64,000 bases of DNA from an uncultured bacterium (lineage in GTDB: Bacteria; Actinomycetota; Coriobacteriia; Coriobacteriales; Eggerthellaceae), in NCBI GenBank assembly GCA_937890835.1, contig CALADF010000031.1, positions 1 through 64,000 of the forward strand. The letters run 5' to 3'. The notes beneath the pieces were generated by a model. It ran no database searches, was not told where the DNA came from, and worked only from the letters and a program-made list of their open reading frames with translations. Below, in pieces: positions 24,698 through 34,042 of this stretch. The stretch's first letter is position 1; every line of letters starts with the position of its first letter. Made by a program: the position numbers and the translations under genes.

Positions 24698-27598
24698 ATG
24701 ACGGAGATTTCGAAGACGTCGAGCGGTTTCAAAGACCTCGTGTGTCCTGATACGGAATCAACCGAGGTCGACATCAACCAAGATGGCGTCACTGTGGTCA
24801 AGTCGCTCTGCTATTTCTGCCATGCTAACTGCGGCGTACTCGCCTATGTTAAGGATGGCGACGTGATCAAGATCAAGGGTGATCCTGATTATTCGAGCCA
24901 GGGCGGTCTGTGCTGCCGTGGTACCAGCGCGCTTCTGCACGTGAACCATCCTGCCCGCATCAACCATGCGCTCAAGCGCGTCGGCGAGAAGGGCGAGGGC
25001 AAGTGGGAGCAGATCCCGTACGATCAGGCCATCCAGGAGGTTGCCGATCGACTCAACCAGATCAAAGCGGAAAGCGGCGCCGAGGCCATCGCCTCCGCCG
25101 GCGGAACGACGCGCACCGATGACTTCGCCCGCCGTCGCTTCCTGAACCTGTTCGGCACGCCGAACGGTTTCCACAACGCGCTTCTGTGCTGGATCCCCAC
25201 CTTCATGGCCGAGACCTGCGTTGCCGGCTGGTCTCCGTTCGAGACCGATCTGGGCACCGCTCGCTCGCTCATCCTGTGGGGCTTCAACCCCGGCGCCTCC
25301 ACGCTCGGCGGCATGCACGGCTACACCGACCTGCAGAAGCAGGGTCTGAAGATCATCGTGGTTGATCCTCGTTATTCCGAGACCGCCTCGAAGGCCGACC
25401 TGTGGCTCCCGCTGCGTCCCGGCTCCGACGCCGCGCTCGCGCTCGCGTTGCTGCACACCGTCATCTACGAGGGCATGGCCGACTACGAGTTCATCGGCCA
25501 GTGGTGCGACGGCTTCGATGAGCTCATGGAGCACGTTGCTCAGTACTCGCCCGAGTGGGCCGCCCCCATCACCTGGCTCGAGCCCGACCAGATCCGCGCC
25601 GCCGCTCGCATGTACGCCATGAACAAGCCCGGCTGCATCCAGTGGGGCTGCACGTGGGACCAGATCGGACGCGCTTCGACCACCGGTTCCCATGCGCTTG
25701 CGCTGCTGCGCGCCGTGTGCGGCAACCTCGACGTCCCCGGCGGCGACGGCATGCCCGGTCCCGCGCTGAACTTCCTCACCGACGAGGAGCTCGAGCTCAA
25801 CGAGCGCCTTCCCGAGGAGCAGAAGGGCAAGCAGATCGGCTCCGACAGGTTCAAGCTGACCACGTGGCCCGGTTACCAGCTCATCTCCGATAACGCTAAG
25901 CGCACGTGGGGCAAGACGCTGCCCTCCGAGTGGTTCTGCGAGGCTCACGGCCCGTCGGTGTTCAAGGCGATCCTCACCGGCGATCCCTATCAGATTCGCG
26001 GCCTCATCTGCAACGCCACCAACCCGGTCAACTCCTACGGCGATGCGAAGATGACCCTCGCCGCGCTCAAGAAGGTCGAGTTCCTGGTGACCGTCGACTA
26101 CTGGATGACCCCGACCGCGTTGTTCTCCGACTACGTGTTCCCGGCTGCCGGCGCCCTCGAGCGTCCGATCATCGTCACGCACTACGGCGCGACCGACTCC
26201 GTCATGGGCGGCCGCCGTGCCATCCAGCCGAAGTACGATCGTCATGACGACTTCACCTTCTGGCGCAAGCTCGGTATCGCATGCGGTCAGGACGAGGCCG
26301 ATTGGCCTTGGGAGACCATCGAGGAGGCGTATTCCGCCATCATCGCCCCGCTCGGCCTTCCGGTTGCGAACTGGGACGAGTTCGTCGAGATGGTTCGCAT
26401 GTACTATCCGCCGCTGCATCAGAAGAAGTACGAGTCCAACGGCGGCTTCTGGACGCCTTCGGGCAAGGTCGAGTGCAACTCCTCGATCCTGCGCGAGCTG
26501 GGCTATGCCGGCATGCCGACCTACATCGGCACCATCGAGAACCCCATCGACACGCCCGAGCTGCTTGACGAGTACCCGCTGGTTCTCACCACGGGCGGCG
26601 GCTTCATGCCGTATCACCATTCCGAGCACTTCCAGATGCAGGGCATCCGCTTCCTGTACCCCGATCCGTACTTCTCCATCAACCCGGAGACGGCGGAGAA
26701 GATGGGCATCGCCTACGGCGATTGGTGCTGGATCGAGACCCGTCGCGGCCGCATCAAGATGCGCGCGAACGTCGAGCCCGAGGTCGATCCTCGCGTGATC
26801 TTCGCACCGCGCGGCTGGTGGTTCCCCGAGCGTGACGGCTCCGCCGACCTCGACAACCCGTTCGGCTGCCTTGAGTCCAACGTCAACGTTCTCACCTCGG
26901 TCGATGCCGAGCACTGCGACCCGATGGGCGGCTCGTGGGCTAACCGCGGTCTTCTGTGCAAGGTGTACAAGTGCACCGAGCTCGATCACGACTACAAGCC
27001 TGCCGATACTCAGTTCTCCATTCCCGGCTCCGTTGCCGAGCCCGGCATTCACGTGATGCCGAGCGAGGAGAAGCTCTGCCGCGAGAAGATCCCGTTCGAG
27101 AAGCCCGTGCCCACCAAGGAAGTCCCCGAGGGTTATTACTGGGTGTGGCAGAACGACGGGCTGTTCCAGAAGGACACTCACTTCAAGCTCGATGACTCCG
27201 GCTGGCTCATCGACCCGAAGACGAAGGCCTACATCGACGCTTACACCGGATGGCGTTACGACGCTGCCAACGAGTGCCTCGTCGACGACGCCACGGGCAC
27301 CATGTACACCATGGACCGCCAGGAGATCAAGTTCGTCGCGGGCATCCGCTGCTATCCCGGCCAGGCTGCTCCCTACGAGGTTCCCGCGAACCTGACGTGG
27401 AACGCCGAGCTTGGTTACGCGGTTCTCGGCGACAAGCCCTACGCCTACGATCCGAACAGCGGCTGGCTGATGGACCCCGAGACCGGCGCCTATCATGACG
27501 CGAACTACGGCTACATCTACGACGCGGAGCAGGGCAACCTGCTCGACGAGGCGACGGGCAAGCGCTACAGCATGTCCTACGAACCTCTGGGCGAATAA
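24698..27598 (+). CDS. Molybdopterin oxidoreductase catalytic subunit, acetylene-hydratase-like clade, with C-terminal repeat module
   Basis: 966 residues, DMSO-reductase superfamily. Fe-S motif CYFCHANC (Cys 38, 41, 45) plus Cys 72/73. LCWIPTF places Cys164 where Cys141 of Pelobacter acetylene hydratase binds the metal; the catalytic Asp13 of that enzyme, next to the cluster Cys, is His here, so it is not a plain acetylene hydratase. No Tat signal: cytoplasmic. Residues ~840-966 form an extra tail with two related ~45-residue repeats (SGWLIDPKTKAYIDAYTG and SGWLMDPETGAYHDANYG, each followed by a YDA...ATG.. stretch). Followed by ferredoxin and NrfD subunits. Substrate unknown; related Eggerthellaceae enzymes include catechol dehydroxylases. 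Confidence 0.88.
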   Translation: MTEISKTSSGFKDLVCPDTESTEVDINQDGVTVVKSLCYFCHANCGVLAYVKDGDVIKIKGDPDYSSQGGLCCRGTSALLHVNHPARINHALKRVGEKGEGKWEQIPYDQAIQEVADRLNQIKAESGAEAIASAGGTTRTDDFARRRFLNLFGTPNGFHNALLCWIPTFMAETCVAGWSPFETDLGTARSLILWGFNPGASTLGGMHGYTDLQKQGLKIIVVDPRYSETASKADLWLPLRPGSDAALALALLHTVIYEGMADYEFIGQWCDGFDELMEHVAQYSPEWAAPITWLEPDQIRAAARMYAMNKPGCIQWGCTWDQIGRASTTGSHALALLRAVCGNLDVPGGDGMPGPALNFLTDEELELNERLPEEQKGKQIGSDRFKLTTWPGYQLISDNAKRTWGKTLPSEWFCEAHGPSVFKAILTGDPYQIRGLICNATNPVNSYGDAKMTLAALKKVEFLVTVDYWMTPTALFSDYVFPAAGALERPIIVTHYGATDSVMGGRRAIQPKYDRHDDFTFWRKLGIACGQDEADWPWETIEEAYSAIIAPLGLPVANWDEFVEMVRMYYPPLHQKKYESNGGFWTPSGKVECNSSILRELGYAGMPTYIGTIENPIDTPELLDEYPLVLTTGGGFMPYHHSEHFQMQGIRFLYPDPYFSINPETAEKMGIAYGDWCWIETRRGRIKMRANVEPEVDPRVIFAPRGWWFPERDGSADLDNPFGCLESNVNVLTSVDAEHCDPMGGSWANRGLLCKVYKCTELDHDYKPADTQFSIPGSVAEPGIHVMPSEEKLCREKIPFEKPVPTKEVPEGYYWVWQNDGLFQKDTHFKLDDSGWLIDPKTKAYIDAYTGWRYDAANECLVDDATGTMYTMDRQEIKFVAGIRCYPGQAAPYEVPANLTWNAELGYAVLGDKPYAYDPNSGWLMDPETGAYHDANYGYIYDAEQGNLLDEATGKRYSMSYEPLGE

Positions 27599-27627
27599 AG
27601 ACGGCTATCGAGTAGGAAGGGTAAACA

Positions 27628-28206
27628 ATGACTCGTTACGTTATGGTCATCGATCAGCGTCGCTGCATCGGCTGTCATTCCTGCACGGTTGCCTGCCGTA
27701 CGTGGAACAAGCTGCCGCTCGACATCATCTACAACCCCGTGGTCACCGAAGGCTGCCAGGGCACGTGGCCGAACGTCCACAAGAGCTGGACTCCGCTTCT
27801 GTGCATGCACTGCGCCAACCCCGAGTGCGTTCCCTGCTGCCCCTCGGGCGCAAGCCAGCAGGACGAGGACGGCACCGTATGGGTCGATCCCAAGAAGTGC
27901 CTGTCCTGCAAGGTGTGCGTGAACGCCTGCCCCTACGGCATGCGCGACGCTTCTCATCTCGAGTCTCGTCTGCATCGTTTCGTGCGCAAGTGCACCTTCT
28001 GCCGTGACAAGCGCCAGGCTGATCCGGATGCGCAGCCCTATTGCGTGGAGACCTGCCACCAGAAGGCTCGTATCTTCGGCGACCTCGACGATCCGAACAG
28101 CGAGGTTTCGAAGCTCATCGGCTCTGTCAAGACCGAGCGTCTCTTCGAGGAGTTCGGCACCGAGCCTCAGATCTACTACATTCCTGAGTTGGGAGGCAAG
28201 GCATAA
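27628..28206 (+). CDS. Four-cluster ferredoxin subunit of the molybdoenzyme
   Basis: 192 residues. Fe-S electron-transfer subunit of the PsrB/DmsB/NrfC type. Cys motifs in order: CIGCHSCTVAC, CMHCANPECVPCC, CLSCKVCVNACPYG and CTFCRDK...CVETC, enough for four [4Fe-4S] clusters. It starts 29 bases after the catalytic gene and its stop overlaps the next start (TAATG). No signal peptide. It should pass electrons between the NrfD subunit and the molybdoenzyme. Confidence 0.94.
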   Translation: MTRYVMVIDQRRCIGCHSCTVACRTWNKLPLDIIYNPVVTEGCQGTWPNVHKSWTPLLCMHCANPECVPCCPSGASQQDEDGTVWVDPKKCLSCKVCVNACPYGMRDASHLESRLHRFVRKCTFCRDKRQADPDAQPYCVETCHQKARIFGDLDDPNSEVSKLIGSVKTERLFEEFGTEPQIYYIPELGGKA

Positions 28207-29183
28207 TGAAGCATCATTACTGGGAACCGCCTATCGCCCTGTACCTGTTCCTGGGCGGTTTGGCAGGCGGCATTCTGTTCTTGTCCGCCATCTTCAACAC
28301 GTTCGTCGTCCCCGGCTACGGCGAGGTTTTCGCCATGCCGGTGTTCTGGTCGCTCGTGGCTATCGCCATCGGCTGCGTTTTCCTGGTGGTCGACCTCGGC
28401 CAGCCCGGCGTTTTCTGGCGCGTGTGGACGACGGCGAAGTCCATCATCAAGTGGGGCGCGACTTTCCTGGTCATCGCCGCGGTTTTCGCGCTCCTGTACC
28501 TGCTCGCCTACCTGGGCGACAGCTGGACGTTCTTCGCGCCGCTCTCTGACGCGCTGAAGCCGGCTGCGGGCGTGTTCCTGATCATCGCGGGCTTCTTCGG
28601 CCTGTGCATCATGATGTACACCGGCATCATGCTCTCGACCCTGAAGGCGCACGCTTTCTGGGCGACGCCGGCCCTGCCCGTGCTGTTCACTATCTCGGCT
28701 ATCTCCACCGGCTGCGCCGCCGTGGTGCTCTCGGTCGGTGGTTGGCCGGCGCAGGTCTCGCTTGAGACGCTCATCGTCTCCGAGGTCGTGCTCTCCATCC
28801 TGCACATCGTCGACATCATCCTGGTCGTGACCGAGATCATCGTGCTCATGACGATGGTTCTGTCTTTCCTCGGCGCCGGCAACGTGACGGCGAAGGCCGC
28901 CGCGAAGCGTTGGGTGAAGGGTTCCTACGCTCCCGCGTTCTGGATCGGCATCGTTGGCTGCGGTCTCGTGCTTCCGTTCATTCTGTACGTGGGCGGTCAT
29001 GGCGTGGCTTCCGAGGTCATCGCTCCCGTGCTCGTGCTCATCGGCGGCTGCATCCTGCGCTTCCTGGTCGTCAACACCGACGACCGCGCGCCGATCCCCG
29101 GCGAGATTCGCTACTACGAGCGCGTGGCGAAGCCCGACGCGGAGTTCGTGTCGAAGTGGACTTACGGCAAGAACATCTACTAA
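28206..29183 (+). CDS. NrfD/PsrC-type membrane subunit
   Basis: 325 residues, about nine hydrophobic spans, N-terminus PPIALYLFLGGLAGGILFL typical of NrfD/PsrC quinone-reactive subunits. Overlaps the ferredoxin stop by one base. It anchors the catalytic pair and exchanges electrons with menaquinone; with untargeted partner subunits, the complex would face the cytoplasm. Confidence 0.92.
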   Translation: MKHHYWEPPIALYLFLGGLAGGILFLSAIFNTFVVPGYGEVFAMPVFWSLVAIAIGCVFLVVDLGQPGVFWRVWTTAKSIIKWGATFLVIAAVFALLYLLAYLGDSWTFFAPLSDALKPAAGVFLIIAGFFGLCIMMYTGIMLSTLKAHAFWATPALPVLFTISAISTGCAAVVLSVGGWPAQVSLETLIVSEVVLSILHIVDIILVVTEIIVLMTMVLSFLGAGNVTAKAAAKRWVKGSYAPAFWIGIVGCGLVLPFILYVGGHGVASEVIAPVLVLIGGCILRFLVVNTDDRAPIPGEIRYYERVAKPDAEFVSKWTYGKNIY

Positions 29184-29359
29184 GGATGGTCTGCCGGTTC
29201 GTTTAACGCGAGTCGGTTGAGGCCCTGCCCGTGCATGCGCGAGCAGGGCCTCGGGGTTCAAGGCGCGCGCTGTCTCGAACCGACGAAGGGCCGGCGGCTG
29301 AAGCGGTTATCGTGGACGCGTTTCCGTTTTCCGCCTTCGATCCTTCTTCTGATCTGCAT

Positions 29360-29394
29360 GCGGGGTTCGGCTTTCGCCGGCCCCGCTTCTTTTG
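29360..29394 (+). terminator. Terminator after the first molybdoenzyme operon
   Basis: GCGGGG-TT-CGGC-TTTC-GCCG-G-CCCCGC (29360-29386) followed by TTCTTTTG. A second hairpin lies upstream (29219-29252; GAGGCCCTGC/GCAGGGCCTC) without a T run. These separate the three-gene operon from the CCG-protein gene. Confidence 0.75.
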
Positions 29395-29451
29395 CGTTTG
29401 CGAGAGATCTATCGTCGATAGGGTTCCCGAAAACGCAACGAGGAGGCTGTC

Positions 29452-30390
29452 ATGGGGGAATATCGTTTCACCGATGCTTTGACGGGCGATGTCGTGACGT
29501 TCGATGACGCGGGCGGCGATGCGCATCTTGTCCCGAGCGGGGGCGTTTTGCCTGATTGCACGTCGCTGTTCTTCCCGGGATGCTCGTTTGTGAACTATGC
29601 CATGCCGCTGGTGTCGGCGGTTTACGACACGCTCGTGGAACGTGGAGCGGTCGACGGCATCTCGCTTCTGTGCTGCGGAAAGATCTTGTCCTACGAAGCC
29701 GATGGCGCCGAATTGATGAAGTCGTTTCAGCTGCAGCTGTGCGATCATTTGGCGGACACGGGAATCAAGCGCATCGTCGCAGCGTGCCCGAACTGCGTGA
29801 AGGCCCTGCGCGAGGGCCTGGCGCTCGACGAGCGATGCGCGGGCGTCGAGGTGGCCGTGCTTCCGCGCGTTATGGCTGATCTGGGGTATCGCGTCGATCG
29901 CGATGCGGCGGCTTTACTCGTGAAGGGCGACGCGTCTGCTCCGCTGGTGCTGTGCACGCACGATTCGTGCCCCGACCGAGGCGAGGGCGAGTTCGCTGAC
30001 GGGTTGCGCGCCATGCTCCCCGAAGGCTCGTTCGTCGACCCCGCTCACAGCAGGCGGCGCTCGTTGTGCTGCGGCTCGTCTCCGCGTGCTGCGGGTAAGT
30101 TCGAGGCGGCCGATAAGATCGCGCGGCGCAACGGCGAGGAGGCGGTCGAGGTTGGGGCCGATGCCATCGTGACCGCGTGCATGAGCTGCGTGTTCCAGCT
30201 GAACATGGCCCAACCCTACGTTCAGGCGCTGCACTTCCTCGAGCTGCTTTACTCGTGGCGCATCGATTGGGCGCGCGTCGGCGGATGGATGAAGTATCGT
30301 TTCCTGTTCGACGAGACGCTCGGCGTCGTGCGCGAGGGGGGAAGCGAGCGGTCTTTCAAAGGGCTCGGCGGCTCTGCAGATTCTCGGTAG
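29452..30390 (+). CDS. CCG-domain iron-sulfur protein, HdrB-like
   Basis: 312 residues. Two cysteine-rich CCG domains: FFPGCSF...LLCCGKI...CPNC and LCTHDSC...LCCGSS...CMSC. In HdrB-type subunits of heterodisulfide reductase such domains bind non-cubane [4Fe-4S] clusters that reduce disulfides or act as electron-transfer sites (also in GlpC and LutA). No signal or membrane span. GAGGAGG precedes ATG 29452. It sits between two molybdoenzymes and 50 bases before the second, so it may be that enzyme's redox partner. Confidence 0.82.
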   Translation: MGEYRFTDALTGDVVTFDDAGGDAHLVPSGGVLPDCTSLFFPGCSFVNYAMPLVSAVYDTLVERGAVDGISLLCCGKILSYEADGAELMKSFQLQLCDHLADTGIKRIVAACPNCVKALREGLALDERCAGVEVAVLPRVMADLGYRVDRDAAALLVKGDASAPLVLCTHDSCPDRGEGEFADGLRAMLPEGSFVDPAHSRRRSLCCGSSPRAAGKFEAADKIARRNGEEAVEVGADAIVTACMSCVFQLNMAQPYVQALHFLELLYSWRIDWARVGGWMKYRFLFDETLGVVREGGSERSFKGLGGSADSR

Positions 30391-30439
30391 GACGACGGGT
30401 GGAAGATGACGGTGGATAATCGAAAGGGAGCGTGCGCTG

Positions 30440-32686
30440 GTGACGCAAGAGCTTAAGAAGACGAATTGCCATTTCTGCGGGTACCTCTGTGGTTTCACGG
30501 CGACGGTCGAGGACGGTCGCGTCGTCGATCTCGCCCCCGATCCGACGCGCTACCCCTATGACGAGCGCATCTTGGCGGGGTGCCGTCGCTGGCGTATGAA
30601 CCTCGACGTGCTTGACGGCGTCGATCGCGTCAACTACCCGTTGCGTCGCGCGGGCGAGCGCGGCGGTGGTAGGTGGGAACGCGTGAGCTGGGACGAGGCT
30701 CTCGACGATATCGCGCGTCGTCTCAAAGAGCTCATCGCGGAGCATGGTGCGGGTACGCTCGCTTCGATGATCGGAGGGCCTCATACCTCGTTTTGGCCCC
30801 TGCATCGGTTCATGACGCTTGTCGGCTCGCCGAACAACATGGGCATCGGGCAGATCTGCTGGAACCCGCGCATCTGGATGGACGTGCTGACGTTCGGTTG
30901 GACGGTCGAAGCCGACCTCACCCCCGAGACGGGCTGCGTGTTCCTTTGGGGCACCAACCCCGCCGAATCCGATAACTCGGCGTTTTGGCGCGCTATCCTG
31001 CAGGTGGGGAAGTCGGATACGCCGCTTGTCGTGATTGATCCGCGGTTCACGCGAACCGCGCGATGCGCCGATTTGTGGATAGCGCCCAAGCCCGGCACCG
31101 ACTGCGCGCTCGCACTCGGCTTCGTCAACGTTATCATCGCCGAGGGTCTCGTCGATCGCGCCTTCGTTGACGAGTGGTGCTCGGGCTACGATGAACTGGT
31201 TGATCACGTGTCGGCTTACACTCCCGAGCATGTGTCGGATATGTGCGATGTTCCTGCGGAAGACATCGTGCACGCGGCGCGTCTGTTCGCGGGCGATTAT
31301 CCGTCCGTCTTGGTTTCCGGCCGCGGGATCGATCAGGTGGGGGCGTCGGTCGCTCCGACGCATCGCGCCATCTGCTGTTTGCGCGCCATCACCGGCAACG
31401 TTGACAGGCAGGGCGCGTGCGTTCTCGCAGAGGGAAGCGATTTCGTTCCGGAGGTCGACCTCGAGTTAACGCTCGAGCACGCCGATGCGCTTGAGGCGCT
31501 GAGCCTCAACACCGGCGTCACGCCTTTGCAAAGCTACGATGGCTACGCGCGCGTCGCGCGCCTGACAGAGCGGCTCGGGCGCAAGCTCCCTGCGCGCTAC
31601 CTTACGTCGGCTCATCCCGATTTGGTGCTGCGCGCGATGGAGACGGGCGCTCCGTATCGCGTGAGCGCGCTTATCGTGGAGGCCACGAACCCTCTGCTCA
31701 CCTACGCCGACACGCACCGCGTCTACGATGCCCTCATGAAGCTCGATCTCATCGTGGTGCTCGACTATTACCTCACGCCCACCGCGTCGATCGCCGACTA
31801 CGTGCTTCCCTCGGCGGGTGCCATTGAGCGCGCGACGTTCCAGGCGCACGGCGGCGTTGCCAACATCGCCTACGGCGGCCCGAAAGCGGTGGAACCGTAT
31901 TACGAGCGTAAGAACGATTACGATATCTTCCGCGAGCTGGGGCTGCGCATGGGGCAGGAGGGCCAATGGCCCGACGAGACGTTCGAGGACGCCATCGCGA
32001 GCACGCTTGCGCCGAGCGGCATGGACTGGGACACCTATTGCGAGCTGGGCTTGTGCTTCCAGCCGCCTGCGTACGCCAAGCATCTCGCGCTTGATGAGGA
32101 GGGGCGGCAAAAGGGCTTCGCCACCACCACGGGCAAGATCGAGCTGGCAAGCGAGATCCTCACCGAACTCGGCGGTCCGCGCCTGCCTGAGCCGGGCGAA
32201 CCTCGGCGGTTGTGCAGCCGGGCGTTTATCGCCGAGCGGGAGGCGCAGGGATGGGTGCATATGCCGCTCATCACAGGCGCTCGAAAGCAGCCCTACAACG
32301 CTTCCATGTACCTGAACAACGAAGAGTTCAGGAAGCGCGATCCGTTCCCCGTCGTCGAGATGAGCGAGGCCACGGCAGAGTCGCTTGGCCTTGCCAAGGG
32401 CGATTGCGTCGTTATTTCGACGGATAAGGGCGAAGCTCGATTCAAATTGGATACAATACGTATGAGAGACGGTCTAATAAATGCGGACTACGGATGGTGG
32501 CATCCTGAATGGATCGATCGGGCGCCGTTTGACGGAGGCATGTGGGAATCCAACGTGAACTGCCTCACGTCGTGCTCGCTTGACGAGAGCGAGCCGATGA
32601 TCGGGACTTGGTCGTACAATGCCATCGACTGCATGATCCGCAAGGACGACGGGGATCTCAGCTGGCAGGTCGGCTTCTCGGCCTGA
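30440..32686 (+). CDS. Second molybdopterin oxidoreductase, acetylene-hydratase-like clade
   Basis: 748 residues, near the length of acetylene hydratase (~730). Fe-S motif CHFCGYLC (Cys 10, 13, 17) plus Cys48; ICWNPRIW places Cys140 at the metal-ligand position. The Asp next to the cluster in acetylene hydratase is Gly here. FLWGTNPAES, VLDYYLTPTASIADYVLPSAG and the C-terminal domain with WWHPEW are typical superfamily landmarks. GTG start at 30440 with AAAGGGAG upstream. No signal peptide and no own membrane subunit, so probably a soluble cytoplasmic enzyme. Substrate unknown. Confidence 0.88.
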   Translation: MTQELKKTNCHFCGYLCGFTATVEDGRVVDLAPDPTRYPYDERILAGCRRWRMNLDVLDGVDRVNYPLRRAGERGGGRWERVSWDEALDDIARRLKELIAEHGAGTLASMIGGPHTSFWPLHRFMTLVGSPNNMGIGQICWNPRIWMDVLTFGWTVEADLTPETGCVFLWGTNPAESDNSAFWRAILQVGKSDTPLVVIDPRFTRTARCADLWIAPKPGTDCALALGFVNVIIAEGLVDRAFVDEWCSGYDELVDHVSAYTPEHVSDMCDVPAEDIVHAARLFAGDYPSVLVSGRGIDQVGASVAPTHRAICCLRAITGNVDRQGACVLAEGSDFVPEVDLELTLEHADALEALSLNTGVTPLQSYDGYARVARLTERLGRKLPARYLTSAHPDLVLRAMETGAPYRVSALIVEATNPLLTYADTHRVYDALMKLDLIVVLDYYLTPTASIADYVLPSAGAIERATFQAHGGVANIAYGGPKAVEPYYERKNDYDIFRELGLRMGQEGQWPDETFEDAIASTLAPSGMDWDTYCELGLCFQPPAYAKHLALDEEGRQKGFATTTGKIELASEILTELGGPRLPEPGEPRRLCSRAFIAEREAQGWVHMPLITGARKQPYNASMYLNNEEFRKRDPFPVVEMSEATAESLGLAKGDCVVISTDKGEARFKLDTIRMRDGLINADYGWWHPEWIDRAPFDGGMWESNVNCLTSCSLDESEPMIGTWSYNAIDCMIRKDDGDLSWQVGFSA

Positions 32687-32725
32687 TGGCTTCTCGCCGT
32701 CGATGCGCAAGGGTTGGCCGAATGC

Positions 32726-32749
32726 TTCGCGAGAGTAACCTCTCGCGAA
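32726..32749. repeat. Perfect hairpin between the second molybdoenzyme and DUF2064 genes
   Basis: TTCGCGAGAG-TAAC-CTCTCGCGAA, a perfect 10-bp stem with four-base loop. No T run follows; it could be a processed-end structure, a weak terminator or an operator. Confidence 0.5.
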
Positions 32750-32835
32750 ATCTGCGGGTTAATCGTTAACTTTGCGCCGTCTATCGTTTTCGGCGATGTG
32801 CGGCGTTTGATACGGAAAAGGTGAAGGAGAGACAA

Positions 32836-33699
32836 GTGGCAGAAAAGAAGCAAGCTCTGCTGGTGTTCAGCAAGCCCCCCATCCCGGGTATGGTCAAGAC
32901 GCGTCTGACCACCAAGCACGGCGGTTTCCTCAGCGACGAGCAGGCGGCCGAGTTCTTCAGGCGCAGCCTTTACGATGTGTCCGAGGCGTGCATGCACGCG
33001 CTCATCGAGATGCAGCGTGAAAACGATGCGCTCGTCGCGGCTGATCCGACCGCAGACAAGATCACCTACGATTTCTTCGTCTCCACGACGCCTGCGGAAA
33101 ACGTCGAGCTCATGAAGAAGACCTATGACGAAATCGGTCCGTGGCCGATGGAGATCCACTACATCACCGACAAGGGCGCTACTTTCGACGATCATTTCGA
33201 TGACGCGTTCAAGCAGATTTTCGACATGGGCTACGAGCACATCGTTTCCGTCGGCGGCGACATTCCGACCATGCCGAAGTCGCACGTGACCCAGGCGTTC
33301 CAGTGGCTCGATTACTTCCAGGCGCAGGGCACGCCCGGTTTCGTGTGCGCTCCGTGCCAGGAGTGCGGCACGTCGCTGGTCGGCTCTTCCTACAACACCG
33401 ACATCAACCATCAGGGCGTGTACTACAACCTCAACGGCAAGCCCGCGCTTGATGCGTACATGGAGAAGACCGCCGAGAAGAACATCCCCATCGCGTATTT
33501 CGCGCCTATCGCCGATATCGACGAGAAGGTGGACCTTGCGCACGCCATTTCCTGCATGAGGGCCATCGAGCAGGCGGCTCGGTACCAAAACGAGCTGTTC
33601 GTGCCCAAGCGCGTGCTCGAGTGGGTCGATTTCATGGGCATTCGCGTGTGCACCCCGCCCAACGAGGAGCACGACCCGCGTCAGTACATCGACGAGTAG
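32836..33699 (+). CDS. DUF2064 nucleotidyl/glycosyltransferase-like protein
   Basis: 287 residues. N-terminus ALLVFSKPPIPGMVKTRLT and the later GGDIPTMPKSHVTQAF match DUF2064 (TIGR04282, GT-A-like fold, often encoded beside radical SAM/selenodomain genes). GTG 32836 is six bases after AAGGAG; the in-frame GTG at 32821 lies before that SD. Longer than most members (~200-240), with CAPCQECGTSL inserted after the core. No defined reaction. Context with the radical SAM gene downstream matches the known tendency of the family. Confidence 0.75.
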   Translation: MAEKKQALLVFSKPPIPGMVKTRLTTKHGGFLSDEQAAEFFRRSLYDVSEACMHALIEMQRENDALVAADPTADKITYDFFVSTTPAENVELMKKTYDEIGPWPMEIHYITDKGATFDDHFDDAFKQIFDMGYEHIVSVGGDIPTMPKSHVTQAFQWLDYFQAQGTPGFVCAPCQECGTSLVGSSYNTDINHQGVYYNLNGKPALDAYMEKTAEKNIPIAYFAPIADIDEKVDLAHAISCMRAIEQAARYQNELFVPKRVLEWVDFMGIRVCTPPNEEHDPRQYIDE

Positions 33700-33735
33700 G
33701 GTGTTGCATCGTTGCTTTGCAACGACGCAACCGCT

Positions 33736-33850
33736 CGACGCTGCGGCTCTCGTTCCGCCCGCGCTGTAGCGACGGGCGGAAAACGCCGACGCTGCGGCTT
33801 GGGTTCCGCCTGCCCTGACGGGACAGGCGGAAGGGCCTGACGCTGCGGCT
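33736..33850. repeat. 51-bp tandem repeats carrying covarying hairpins
   Basis: The 13-mer [C/T]GACGCTGCGGCT starts at 33736, 33787 and 33838, exactly 51 bases apart. Each full unit holds a hairpin (33753-33781 and 33804-33832): TTCCGCCCG-CGC-TGTA-GCG-A-CGGGCGGAA and TTCCGCCTG-CCC-TGAC-GGG-A-CAGGCGGAA. Four paired positions differ between units, always with a compensating change, and the bulged A is kept. No gene is seen in 33700-34042 otherwise. Confidence 0.8.
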
Positions 33851-34042
33851 TCCTGCAGCACGCCGCCTTGGCCCCCCCAGGCGCACCTCGCGTACCGAAG
33901 TGCACCTGGGCGAGCTTTCGCGCCAATTCGACGCACTGCGGAAACCCCCGTTGACGTTACGAACGACCGACGAGCTTTCGAGCGACCGGCGCCTCGCCGG
34001 GTGATCCCGCCCGACCAGCTGATACCAACCGAAGGATTTGCA

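Noticed and set aside
24758..27496. 912-codon open frame antisense to the first molybdoenzyme
   Set aside because: Same reason; low-complexity composition and exact overlap with a strongly supported gene.
30440..32686. Calling the second molybdoenzyme an acetylene hydratase
   Set aside because: Length and ligand Cys fit, but the residue corresponding to the catalytic Asp next to the Fe-S cluster is Gly.
33632..33926. Protein-coding frames through the 51-bp repeats
   Set aside because: Frames exist because 51 is a multiple of three, but there is no SD and the base changes preserve hairpin pairing, not codons.
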